A DNA stretch of 23,864 bases from NCBI GenBank assembly GCA_021464525.1, contig JADRCO010000984.1, forward strand, positions 1 to 23,864, in the 5' to 3' direction. Below are positions 1-9,870 of this stretch, one piece after another. This stretch comes from Rhizophagus sp. LPA8_4_AMF (taxonomy: Eukaryota; Glomeromycota; Glomeromycetes; Glomerales; Glomeraceae). Position 1 is the stretch's first letter; every line of letters begins with the position of its first letter. The notes beneath the pieces were generated by a model. It worked only from the letters and a program-made list of their open reading frames with translations, was not told the origin of the DNA and searched no databases. The position numbers and the translations under genes are program-made.

Positions 1-1774
1 GTTTACGGTAAATCGAAATCACATGAATAAATCACGTGAATATATAGGGAGGATATGTATATCCTCCCGTATTAAGTAAAAATTTTCTAATATAATAATC
101 TCTTTTTTTTTAAGAATAATTTCTTGATTTTTTTTTTTTTATTTTATTTTAATTATTCAATCGCTTTGTTTCCCATTTGTTTACAGCAGGCACATTTGAT
201 TTTTTTTGCTCCATTTTTAGATATCCATTAAATTGTCATAATGGAATTTTTTTTTTTTTGTGGCTCTTTTCTTTTTTTAAAAAAAAATAAATCAAATTGT
301 GGTATTTAATCAAATTTATTTATTTAACTTTATTTACAATTTTTTTTTGAAAAAGAGTATAGTTGCAAATATTGTTGCGTCATTATCATCCTTGGTTGAT
401 AAATAAAAAAAAAATTTTTTCCTTCTTTTCTAATAAAAAAAAGCGAAAAACCTTTTTTTCAAAAAAATCATCGCATATCATCACCGCACCGGCATTAGCA
501 GAGTTTCATGAGGTGATGCTCAACCAATCTTTTATAGGTTTTAGCTGGATTCTTCTAGGTTTTGCTAATATACTATTCTGAACTCTCAGGAAATTGGGTA
601 TGTTACATTTTACTTTTTATTTTTCACATTTATTTTATTTGCTTTATGCTAGCTGTTCTTTTTCTTCTCTTTTGGAATTTCAAGATGGCAGGTATTTACT
701 TCCTTCTTGTAGACCCCCTATGACTTTAATTTTAGTATTGAATATTTGAATAAGATTTGCAACAAGTGATCTTTCAATTTTTTTCTAAAAAAAAATGAAA
801 GAAATATTGATTGTTTTATTTTTATATAGGATCCTTCGGGTTTTATTTTTCAACTGGGTTGGTAAGTTTCAAAATTGAGTATAACTTACGTAATTATTTT
901 TAAAAAAAAATGTTTACTAATGTTCTGTCGGTTTCTTTTTGTAGATTTCCTTAACTTCAATTTTGGCACATCGCACATAAAAAATTGAGATATGATTTAT
1001 CTGCCAATCCTTTTTTTTTTTGATAAAAAAATAAATAACCAAATTCAATTGATCAATAGATTAATAATAAATAATAATAAAAAAATCTGTTTTTTTAGAA
1101 TTTACTTTTTTATTTTTCTTATCATTAACATTAAATTAATTTGTAATTACCCGCTTTTTTAGCCATTTCTTGCAGTATCACGTTTGATTTTTGTATATTA
1201 TTCTCATTATTTGTTGCACCATTATCACTTTTGATAAAAAAGATAAATAAAAAAGAAATTGAAAGAATTTTTTTCTAAATAAAGGAAACAAATAAAACTT
1301 TTCTTGAAAATAAAACACGAAAACAATTTCATGAATACAATTTATCTTTTATATTATAAATATAAAAAAAAAAATGAAAATTAAAAATGATTTTATTAAC
1401 TATATTTTTATTTTTTTCTAATAAAAAAAAAACGCTTTTTCTCTAGTACTGTTTCAATAAAAAAAAAATAAATGTTCACTCAAATCTACTATTATTATAT
1501 ATCAATCATATTTTCTTATTATAAATATACAATATTGTGCTTGGGGATGAAGTTTCTCCCATTCTAATATAAGCGAGATAGTATATTGTTATGAAACTAG
1601 GGGTTTAACCGTTAATTTAAATTAGGAAGTATACTGTTGATCAATGCAGAATGAAATGGATTGGCAACATGCATAATTATAAAATTCTTTATATGGTGAA
1701 ATAAAAATTTATAACGTTGAAAAAAATAAAAATAAAAATAATAAATATTTCTCTCTTGTAACTTAAATGATATA
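1..1774. other. AT-rich low-complexity region upstream of the kinase gene
   Basis: No gene can be supported here. The stretch is dominated by A and T runs of 8-12 bases. Two patches look less random. At 480-600 the base composition rises to that of exons. At 830-870 a 32-base segment lies between a T-rich AG acceptor (ending TATATAG) and a GTAAGT donor, which would fit a mini-exon. No reading frame joins these patches convincingly. The last 150 bases before 1775 presumably hold the kinase promoter, but no motif stands out. Confidence 0.5.
47..68. repeat. Perfect 10-bp inverted repeat with 2-nt spacer
   Basis: GGGAGGATAT at 47-56 is the exact reverse complement of ATATCCTCCC at 59-68, separated by GT. 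The six G/C-rich outer positions are unusual in such an AT-rich setting. A CACGTG palindrome lies just upstream at 33-38. It could be a cruciform or hairpin, a dimeric protein-binding site, or the end of a longer repeat that continues outside the window. Confidence 0.7.
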
Positions 1775-1983
1775 ATGACTTCGGTAAAAGGATGGATTGT
1801 GGAAAAGATAAGGAATGGGTATATTCGTTATTTTGAATATGATGAATTTAAAAAAATTGACGAAATTGGTAGTGGAAGTTTCGGTAAAGTGATAAAAGCA
1901 AATTTGGCTAATACGGGATTGGTCGCACTAAAATTTTAATTAAGAAAAATTCAGATGAGGTTGATAAAGAGCTTATCAAGGAG
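1775..1983 (+). other. Kinase exon 1 (N-terminal lobe)
   Basis: It starts at ATG 1775 and encodes MTSVKGWIVEKI, then the glycine-rich loop and the VALK lysine. Homology to the family returns in the +1 frame after 1931 (NSDEVDKELIKE), which indicates that one A is missing from the A run at 1930-1933. The donor is GAG|GTAGAA at 1984. The start was chosen because it is the first ATG in frame with the glycine loop; the ATG at 1767 meets a stop at once. Confidence 0.75.
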
Positions 1984-2435
1984 GTAGAAATTGTTCTTTT
2001 TATGTTGTATAGTAGATTAACTTGGTATATACATATAATTTTGGGGTACCCTTTTTAGTTAAAGCTCCTTCGCGAGGTTGATTATCATCCAAAAATCAAT
2101 CGTTGTCTGGGAATAACAAAAGGTTTATGATAAATTTTTTTTAAAAATAACTTATACAGAATCTAACTTATTTATATTTCAATTAATAGATTCTGAGAAT
2201 TATATTTTAGTGTTGGAATATGCCAATGGAGGAAATTTAAGAAAATATTTGGAAGAAAATTTTATTTCTTTGAATTGGGAAAATAAAATTCAAATGGCAT
2301 TGGACATTGCTAGTGGATTGAAATTTTTTACATTCCAAAGAAATAATCCATAGAGACTTGGTAAAGGAGTATTTATTTATAATATTTTGTTTATGATTTA
2401 GTTTTCGATATTAATTTTTTATAATCATTTTATAG

Positions 2436-2943
2436 CACTCAAAAAACATATTAGTGAATGATAGAAAATTATTAATTGCAGACCTTGGATTATCTAAAAA
2501 GTTGGCAGAATCTACAACTCATTCAAAATGTGATAAATATGGGATGCTTGAATATATTGAACCACAATGTTTTAATAATATCAGATATAAAAAAGATAAG
2601 AAATCCGATATCTATAGTTTAGGTGTTTTATTATGGGAAATTTCAAGTGGAAATCCTCCTTTTTCTAACTGTCCACGGAATTTACTTGGAGATCACATTA
2701 AAGATGGTAATAGAGAAGAACCAATTAATGATACACCTACAGTGTATCAAAAACTTTATCAAGAATGTTGGGACGACAAACCAGAATCAAGACCTGATAT
2801 TGAAAAAGTACATGAAATTTTAAGTCAATTATCAATAAATACTGAGGATTCTACTGATCAACCATCACAACCTAATATACGCAATATTGGTGATAATGAT
2901 GATTTGACTATTTCTTCTAATAGTCTAAGTCTAAATTTAATAA
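2436..2943 (+). other. Kinase exon 4 (activation segment and C-lobe)
   Basis: This exon is fully open and starts with HSKNILVND, so the catalytic-loop asparagine is present. ADLGLSK, the SDIYSLGVLLWEISSGNPPF helix block and a tryptophan/RPDI C-lobe end follow in the usual order for TKL kinases. It ends at A|GTAAGTTT (2944). If that donor is not used, translation stops at 2963 after about 170 residues, giving a kinase without the coiled coil. Confidence 0.8.
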
Positions 2944-3030
2944 GTAAGTTTAATAACTATTAATTACATTGATTGTTAATAACAATGATTTGTATTAATG
3001 TTTTTTTTTACACATTTTTAAATCAATAAG

Positions 3031-4015
3031 ATAATCAAAATTTGTCAGTTGTACAAAATAAAGAATTTGTAGAAAAAGGAAATACTGTACAACCTCAAAT
3101 TACTTGTTTGCAAAATGATAAACAAACTTCAGCTAGCAATTTAATTGATCAGTTAAAACAAAATGAACTGATTAATCAACAAGCTCAAGTTCAAATTAGT
3201 CAATTAAATCAAGAAAAAACCAATTTGAAAGATCAATTAGCCCAAACAGAAGCTTATATTTATGAATTAAAATCTCAGCAAGCAAATGTAATTAAACAAA
3301 AAAAGCGATTAGAAAATGAAAATCTTAAATTAGGAATGATTGTTAAAGCTTATTTTGAAAGATCTCAAATGGAAATTAGAATTAAGCAAAAACAGTTAAA
3401 AGAAAGGGAATTAGTTAATATACAACAAAGAAATTCTCAATTTGAACAAGATTATCAAAATCAAAAGCTTACCTCAGCTGTACAAATTAGAGGATTTGCA
3501 AAAGAAGAAAATACTGTACAGGCTCATTCACAAGATGAAAAGCGAGCTTTTGCTTACAATTTAAATAAAGAGTTAAAACAAAATGAACTGATTAATCAGC
3601 AAGTTCAAATTCTAATCAGTCAGTTAAAACAAAAAAGAAAGAATTTACGAGATAAATTAACCCAAACAGAAGCTTATATTCAAAAATTAAAATCTCAGCA
3701 AGTAAGCTTAATTAAACAAAAAGAGCGATTAGAAAATGAATTAAGTCAATCCCAAATTAATTATGGCAGATAGCACAAGATAAAATTAATATGAATAATA
3801 TGATAGTAGGTTTTTCACAAAATTACAACTTTTTTACTAAATTGAAAGTCAAATTGGAAAAAATTACTAAATTTGAAAAAGAAATTGCTCAATTGGAACA
3901 AAAATTAATTAATGAAGAACAAATCAAAATGCAATTAGTCCAAAAATTACAGAGTAAAGAAAATAGAATAAATGAATTAGAACAAAACCTAATTATTTTT
4001 CGTCATCATTTATAA
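3031..4015 (+). other. Coiled-coil exon of the kinase gene, with a 140-residue internal duplication
   Basis: The exon is joined to the kinase by an 87-nt phase-1 intron (2944-3030), and the joined codon is AAT. The protein is rich in Q, K, N, E and L with heptad-like spacing. Two copies of a block of about 140 residues are visible: LKQNELINQQAQVQISQL at 3150 and LKQNELINQQVQILISQL at 3570, with TQTEAYI blocks at the same 420-base offset. A one-base loss near 3765 shifts the frame, and the coil resumes to a stop at 4015. No ATG precedes the frame, which supports it being an internal exon and not a separate gene. Confidence 0.7.
3042..3761 (+). repeat. Diverged tandem duplication within the coiled-coil exon
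   Basis: DNA of 3046-3330 recurs at 3475-3750 at an offset of 420-429 bases. The change from 429 to 420 shows a 9-base (three-codon) length difference early in the unit. Identity is high in the core (AGTTAAAACAAAATGAACTG at 3151 and 3571). Only in-frame length change was tolerated, which suggests the duplication happened while the exon was under coding constraint. Confidence 0.8.
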
Positions 4016-5240
4016 TTTTTAATATATAAATAAATTTGTACTAAATGTGTATCTTAATTATATATTTTAATCACATAATAAATTTATGATTTATGAGAAA
4101 AATAAATTTTCACGTTAAATTTATGCATTATTAGAATGTGAGCTGATTGATCACTTCCCAGTTCCCAGATTATGATAAACAATTTTGCTCGATATTACTT
4201 TACTGTACATTATTTTATTAATTATAAATGATTTGAAAGATTTCCAGTTATGCATTCGGTAATTTAATAAAAGCTAAAACGGTATCATTGTTCTCTTTAT
4301 TTTAAGCCAAAATTTGTCATTGAAGCATTTTACACCATTTTAAATTAAGAGTAAGTTTACATATAATAATATATGAAATAATTAATATGTTGTTAATATT
4401 CAGTCATACATAGCAAACTGATTCGTTATAGGAAATTACTGTATATAACGCGTTTCATTTTTTATTTTATACCAAAATCTCGTTATTTTAATATTTAAAG
4501 AAAAAATAATAACATATTTTAATACCGAATTTAGAAATATCTTTTATTATTTGTATTTATTAACTTGATTAAATTAATTGAATGCAAAGTTATAAGTTAT
4601 TGTAAATAGATTTGTATTTTGTCATGTACATGTCACGTGATCCACATAAATTGATTATGCTTCGAACCTGAACGGTTTGCGTTCCCTAGTTTAGGTAAAT
4701 CTAATTTTGCAAATATAGCTATTAAATGAAATAAATAATTAATTATATGAAAAAAAAGTGCCCGCCCTCCGATATAAAAATTAATATATTTATATAATTA
4801 TCTGATTCTATTATTAATAATAGACAATTACAAAATAATACTAATCTCAAGTTACATTTTACCTAAATTTACAACCAAAGTATATCATTATCTTAGTTAT
4901 CTTAGTTTCCAGTAATTTAGAATACTTCGTAAAGAAAATCCAGAACACCTCATTTTCTTTTAATAACTAGCAATAATTGTAATTTAAGTTGAACAAATCA
5001 TGTAAATTTATGCTCAAATTATGTAAATTCTGTGACTAAACCTGCAAATGTTGTGTATTTGTGATATGGAATTGTGCATTTTCCTGTATTCCTATATAGA
5101 TACGTTATTTCTAAGGAAAAATCGTATTAATAACATATCCAATTTTTTCATTTGGTATAATTATAATGAAATTTTACTATTCAATAATAGTTAAAGCTCC
5201 CTGCTATGTTTAATGTGTTTAATGTTTAACTTGTTTGTTA
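4016..5240. other. AT-rich intergenic region, no gene seen
   Basis: No reading frame of note occurs on either strand. Isolated higher-GC spots are at 4630-4700 (including TCACGTGA near 4633) and around 4760. No convincing repeat ends were found. Confidence 0.5.
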
Positions 5241-5249
5241 ATATAATAT

Positions 5250-5700
5250 CTTTTTATTTTTGCATTTCTTTCATAATTTGCCTCAAATAAATTATACATC
5301 CATTAGATTTTTGAAAATATCTCATTAATACTTCTACTTCTTGTAAATTTGCATATTTTCTACCATCTTTTGTTATAATATATTCTCCAAAATCATTAAA
5401 AAATTTTTTTAAATTCGAAATTGTGAATTGAAAATATTATAAAAACAATTTAATTTATCACCATTTTACTATATTTAACATCTACAGGATCTTCATCTTC
5501 TGATGTAATATGAATTAAATCTTCCCAATTTATATACTTAGAATTATTATTAATGCTTCATCTTTATTACGTTTTTTAGCCCATTTATTTGGATTTCCAT
5601 TATTTTGTAAAATAGTTTGGAAATAAATTTTTCGATAAAAACGATTTTCCTGCACCAGCTAATCCAAATTTAAAATAAATTTAATGGGTGATAACATTTT
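5250..5700 (-). pseudogene. Fossil P-loop protein, possibly a Rep-type SF3 helicase
   Basis: Read on the minus strand, 5665-5642 gives a clear Walker A motif, GLAGAGKS, followed by LFPNYF. Further along come a lysine-tryptophan pair, an acidic-hydrophobic patch, and the peptide WEDLIHITSEDEDPVDVKY at about 5530-5470. The order (Walker A, K-W, hydrophobic strand, then a basic/hydrophobic block) resembles the helicase half of Rep proteins of circular single-stranded DNA viruses. The match is by eye and incomplete; another P-loop family is possible. The copy is broken, with several breaks, and looks old. No intact end or HUH nuclease half was recognised. Confidence 0.35.
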
Positions 5701-5757
5701 TGAATTTTGAAATTTTTTTCATTAATTTTATCCAAAGAATCTTAGAGTTAATTTTTT

Positions 5758-5793
5758 AATGCTGGTTGAATTCCGTAATGCTGGTCAAAATTC
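5758..5793. repeat. Short direct repeat, 18-bp period, two copies
   Basis: TAATGCTGGTTGAATTC at 5758 is followed by TAATGCTGGTCAAAATTC at 5776. A similar TAATGCCGGCC motif occurs near 15040, so this may be the edge of a dispersed repeat family. Confidence 0.5.
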
Positions 5794-6238
5794 ACGCGTG
5801 TAGAAACTACTCCCGTCAGCCTAATTATCTAAATTTATTAATTTGAGTACTAGTGATACCGACATTTTATTAAATCAAGAGAAACTCTTGATTGGTTTGA
5901 ATTTTTTTGTTTGATCAATAATTATAATTCAAGATCTTATTTTTTTTAAAGTTAAATGAGCATTTATTGCAGCCTTAACTGTTAACACTATTTAAAGCGT
6001 CTTCAAATACTAAGCATTGGTCTTTCAATGGTGGATTATTAACGAACTTTTCAAATGAAGCAATATATATATAGGGTGTAATACTCATCTCCTATTATTA
6101 TTAGTCAAGATAAATGTACAGCATAAGACGCTTCATATGTATTAAATCTTCCCTGAAATTTGACAAATACAAGATACTGGAAAGCGGTCTCCAAATGTGA
6201 TGTGATCGAACATACTAATAGGTCCTTCATTATTATGT

Positions 6239-6394
6239 GGGTTGTTTGCTAGGAAAATGACCTTCTGAGGACTTTTCAATAAAAATTGAGATTTTCATTG
6301 TTCTTCATTTTTCAAAACAAATAGACTAAAATGAGATTAACTTTAAAATTAAGTTAAAAAATTCTCAGAAGGTCATTTTCCTAGCAAAGAACCC
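6239..6394. mobile_element. MITE-like element, 31-bp terminal inverted repeats
   Basis: The left end GGGTTGTTTGCTAGGAAAAT continuing to CTGAG (6239-6269) matches the reverse complement of the right end (6364-6394) with a single mismatch. The interior is only about 94 bases with no coding capacity, so this is a non-autonomous element. ATGT flanks both ends (6235-6238 and 6395-6398) and may be a 4-bp target-site duplication, though TG|TG readings are also possible. The near-identical ends suggest recent insertion. The transposase family cannot be named from this. Confidence 0.8.
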
Positions 6395-6677
6395 ATGTGT
6401 TTTGAAAGTAAAATTCTTCTTGCATAGTTCATAAATAATATGCTCATATAATTTCAAAATTACTGATAGTTAAATTGAATACCATTTCGCTTTAAATACT
6501 TTATTATTTTTGAGACGTGATTAATAACATGTTTTAGAGCATAATCATTGCCATTCATTGGTTACACAAATTATAATCAATCACACAATTGATCAATATA
6601 TCAAGTATATCAATAATAATATAAGATATATCAAATTCATACAACAATACCAACACTTTGCCAACTTCTTGCTTCTA

Positions 6678-7858
6678 TGGAAGTGATCGAGGCTATTGAA
6701 TTCTTTGAAACAGCCCAATTATAAAAGATTGAAAAAGCTGCTGAAGGAATTAAAAGATGTTACATTTTAATCTGGACAAAAGACAATAATGATGAAGGCA
6801 AAAGTATTAGAAAACGTCCGATTGAAAGATATCGAAAATTATATCAATCCAGACGCTTCTATATTTGAGAAAGAACGTAAATAGTTACTAAATATGTTGC
6901 AAATGTTGAGTATATAATTCTACACTTACTAAATTGACATCTCTTGAACAACTCCTAAGTACAATTCTTCTTTTGAACTTCTTGCATTAGAAAAACAGGG
7001 TTGCACTCTTCAGTAACTTATATATTTATGCGTAATTAGATACTAAACAATTTTATTGAGATAAATCATTTCTTTTTTGTGTCGCCTGTCCCCGGCGCGA
7101 CAACAAAGCGCGTTACCGCCATAACCTATCAGATATTTCTTAATTTAGAAGAAGGACCACAAAGAGTGTCGAAAAAAAAGAACGAAGAGAACTTGTCATA
7201 ATCTCCAGAAGTAACAGAAGAAGTCGACAAAGACATATTTCTTTCTGTGAAGCTAAGAAACCAGATATTGATTGTAATAATGGTTATGACAAATTAATTA
7301 GACTAATTCATAATTGTTATAATATTTGGAAGTAAGAAAGCTAAAATTATTACAAAAAAGCTTACAGATTTATTTCAAAATTAATTATTTATGGACTTCA
7401 TATTCATGGTATGTAATTCATATATTTAGATTGCATATCGCATCATTTGTTAATAAATACTTTATTTTTTATAGATGGTAAAGCTACTTTGTTAATTTAT
7501 GATTATTTTTTGAGTCAAACTATTGGAAGAATTCGAGTTGCAACTTGCAAACGAAATTGTAGTTCCTGTAGCTGATCAAAAATTTGAAACTCCATTATCA
7601 ATTGAATTATATTTGCAAATTAGGCAAGTAATTTTATTAAAATATTTACGATTGAAACTTCCAATTATATACTATTAACATTATTTTACAAAGAAACAGC
7701 TTCAAGAAAGTTACAGTATAATCAATCAAATCGAGGTAATATAGACGTAGATGCAAGTTGTATGGACGGATTGGACGTCCTAAATTACTTAAAAGAAGTA
7801 ATTATCAGAATCCGACCAACTCCGCCTAAGAGGGATTTGATATTAATTAATTTTTAGC
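6678..7858 (+). pseudogene. Fossil of a multi-exon gene, nuclease-like C-terminal part possible
   Basis: Coding-like blocks run along the plus strand. 6678-6867 contains MEVIEAIEFFETAQL and a basic block. 7190-7333 contains CEAKKPDIDCNNGYDKLIRL. 7470-7570 follows a plausible intron (donor GTATGTAA near 7410, TATAG acceptor) and contains DGKATLLIYDYF. 7740-7858 ends with RIRPTPPKRDL and a stop. The E-x-K in CEAKKPD followed by a hydrophobic core is reminiscent of restriction-like nuclease domains in multicopy Rhizophagus proteins, but this is weak. The gene is broken, with several breaks, and old. I do not recognise the family. Confidence 0.4.
7080..7102. repeat. GC-rich hairpin in AT-rich surroundings
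   Basis: TGTCGC (7080-7085) pairs with GCGACA (7097-7102) around an 11-base G/C-rich loop. The surrounding 40 bases (7080-7125) hold CGCG and several CpG dinucleotides, which are otherwise scarce in this non-coding DNA. Confidence 0.5.
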
Positions 7859-8680
7859 GTTAATATTATATAACGATAACAGATAATAAAATATCTGAAT
7901 TCCGATTCAAGAATAAGTGCTACAAGTCCTTTGACACCGGTTTTACTAGATAAATTTCAATATTAATAACGAGTTATTGCGTAATCAACTTTTTAATTTT
8001 TTTGAAAGTGATTAAAGTCACTCGACAATCGACCCTTTTTTTGATTTTAATTTTTTAATTATTGAAATCGGAACAAATATTAGTTACTAATTTTATTTTT
8101 CAAGATTGAATCTAGGTATAAAAAAAAAATTTTTTTTTAGTAAACCTATAGAATTAGAAAATGGTACTGCAATATAGTAAATTGTTAATTACTTTATATT
8201 AATTAATAAATTTAATTAAATGAAGCATACAGTAATTGTGTTCGTTAAGCATTTTCAGTACGTGGCGCAGATTGATGTATAAATTCAAAGATCATAAATT
8301 CAATCAAACCTTCGCTTCTAAAAACTGGATTAATTTTTTTTTAAAAAAAAGTATTGCCAAAAAAAAAATTTATAATATACACTATAAAAATAATCATGTA
8401 TAGAGAATTTTTTTGATACAACCCATTCTAGATAATGACAATTACATTTTCCGTCCGTCAATCCTTTATTAGAAATTCTTGGACCGGTTCCAGAGCCAGC
8501 TTAGACTGGTATTGAATTTTTTGTTTTATATCTGGGTAAGGTCAGTGTCAAATTGTAGGTCTCGAATATTATTATTGTATTCCCCAACATAATGTTTTAA
8601 ACTCATTAGTACTAGTGCGAAGCAATTGGTTATTGCTAGAATTCTAGTAAATAATTAACATAATAATTTAATTATTTTTT
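7859..8680. other. AT-rich region, no gene seen
   Basis: No reading frame or repeat ends were recognised. The palindrome CTAGAATTCTAG lies near 8637-8648. Confidence 0.4.
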
Positions 8681-8681
8681 T

Positions 8682-9032
8682 ATATGTAAATGAACAAAGC
8701 TTTCTACAATTCCCTGTTTAATTTTATTTACTACAATAAAAATGGAAGCTTTTAAAGCTTCAGCGCCAGCTTCAGTCTTAGCAAATTTTCTATTTTTGAT
8801 CATCACAATATTTTTGATCAATGCAAATCTTGACTGCTTTAAAACCAAATAAAAATTCGATAGATTTTTTTATGCCGAAATAATGATCACATCCTGGAAT
8901 GCATTAGATCATTGACAATCATATCTTAATATGGAAAATTGTGAAAAAATTGGTATGGATTTAGTTGGTGTGTTTTTATGGATTAGATTTTGCATTTGAT
9001 CTAACCATAATCCAAATTTGGACGAAAAAGTC
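8682..9032 (-). pseudogene. Fossil coding fragment of about 115 residues, family unknown
   Basis: On the minus strand one frame from about 9032 to 8682 has strong coding character, including FGLWLDQMQNLIHK, SIPIFSQFSILRYDC, RFALIKNIVMIKNRKFAKTE and EALKASIFIVVNKIKQGIV, and ends at a TAA after a lysine-rich tail. The frame is interrupted by about two breaks and no start was found, so it is a decayed fragment. The alternating basic and hydrophobic composition suggests a folded nucleic-acid or protein-binding domain, but I do not recognise the family. No neighbouring block continues it clearly. Confidence 0.45.
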
Positions 9033-9825
9033 AGATAATTTATATATATGTTAGTATAGCAAAGCTAACGTTTTTTAAATTTTTTTTTTGATTGAAAAGG
9101 AAATAATTATCTTATAATGCAATGAAATAAATCAAATAGCAGCTCCCCCACTAATATATCAATTTCTTGTTTACTCAATACAGTAAAATGGCAAATTTTG
9201 TTTGAGATAAATTGAATACTGTCACGTTGGGTCACGAGATGGCGATCCTTTATAATAAATGTACGGAATTCAGTGAATTCATAATTTATAGTTAAAGTTT
9301 ATTATCATTATTTTTGCTGCTATATTTAATATTTCTTTTATATGTAATATCTTTCAATAATTTAGTGTAATATTTTTTTTTATAAATAAAGCTCTGCCGC
9401 GATGCAGACTGAAGAGAGTGTGAGTTTTTAATATAAAAATACAAAATTGAGTATTATTGGTGATCGACAACAGGCCACATATTAATTGATCGTCACAATT
9501 GTGGTACAATGGAGTACAGTATAACCTTCTGCTTACATTCTATTATAAACGTATACTACAAGAACTGGCGTAACAATACCAAAAATTGCAAATTTTGACA
9601 CACTAGGAATTTTACTAAATGTAAAAGGTACTAAATGATTTTTTTAGAACTTTCTAGAATCAAAATTATATTGTAAATAAATAAATAAATGAATATTTAT
9701 AACAGCAAGAGCAATGAAATTATTCAAATACTATTCTAAGAATCACTCTCCGACAAACAAAGTTTTTCCTCTATAACGGTTTATTATTTTTCATAAGTGT
9801 TAGTTGCTAATAGTAAATAAATAAT
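9033..9825. other. AT-rich region, no gene seen
   Basis: Nothing codes convincingly. GGGTCACGAG near 9230 repeats a nearby GTCACG. Confidence 0.4.
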
Positions 9826-9869
9826 AGTTATTGGGTAGAGGGGTTGAAATATCACCATACCCAATAACT
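9826..9869. repeat. 12-bp inverted repeat (hairpin)
   Basis: AGTTATTGGGTA (9826-9837) and TACCCAATAACT (9858-9869) are perfectly complementary around a 20-base spacer. It abuts the left end of the element at 9871, so the two may be parts of one composite repeat. Confidence 0.75.
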
Positions 9870-9870
9870 G

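Larger units (their letters stand above)
1775..4015 (+). pseudogene. TKL-like protein kinase with C-terminal coiled coil, disrupted
   Basis: Five exons fit: 1775-1983, 2059-2122, 2190-2360, 2436-2943 and 3031-4015, with GT-AG introns of 67-87 nt. The product reads as a Ser/Thr kinase of the TKL-like type expanded in Rhizophagus. A glycine-rich loop (IGSGSFGKV) is followed by VALK with the ATP-binding lysine. HRDL lies at the exon 3 end and continues as HSKN across intron 3. The metal-binding motif is DLG (ADLGLSK) rather than DFG, and it is followed by SDIYSLGVLLWE and a closing RP motif. Intron 4 keeps the frame, so the kinase continues into a glutamine-rich coiled coil. Three one-base shifts break it: a short A run near 1931, an extra T in the run 2324-2329, and a lost base near 3765. 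No substitution stops were seen, so it is either recently dead or misassembled. Confidence 0.82.

Noticed and set aside
363-581. 72-codon open frame on the plus strand
   Set aside because: Its first half is translated A/T runs (KKK, FFF), it has no recognisable domain and no homologous pattern; probably a chance frame crossing an exon-like patch.
2623-2823. 66-codon frame inside the kinase
   Set aside because: It overlaps the true kinase frame, which carries recognisable motifs, and is an out-of-frame shadow.
4626-4645. TCACGTGA site as a regulatory element
   Set aside because: CACGTG occurs in several unrelated places, including inside a MITE, and no gene start lies close by.
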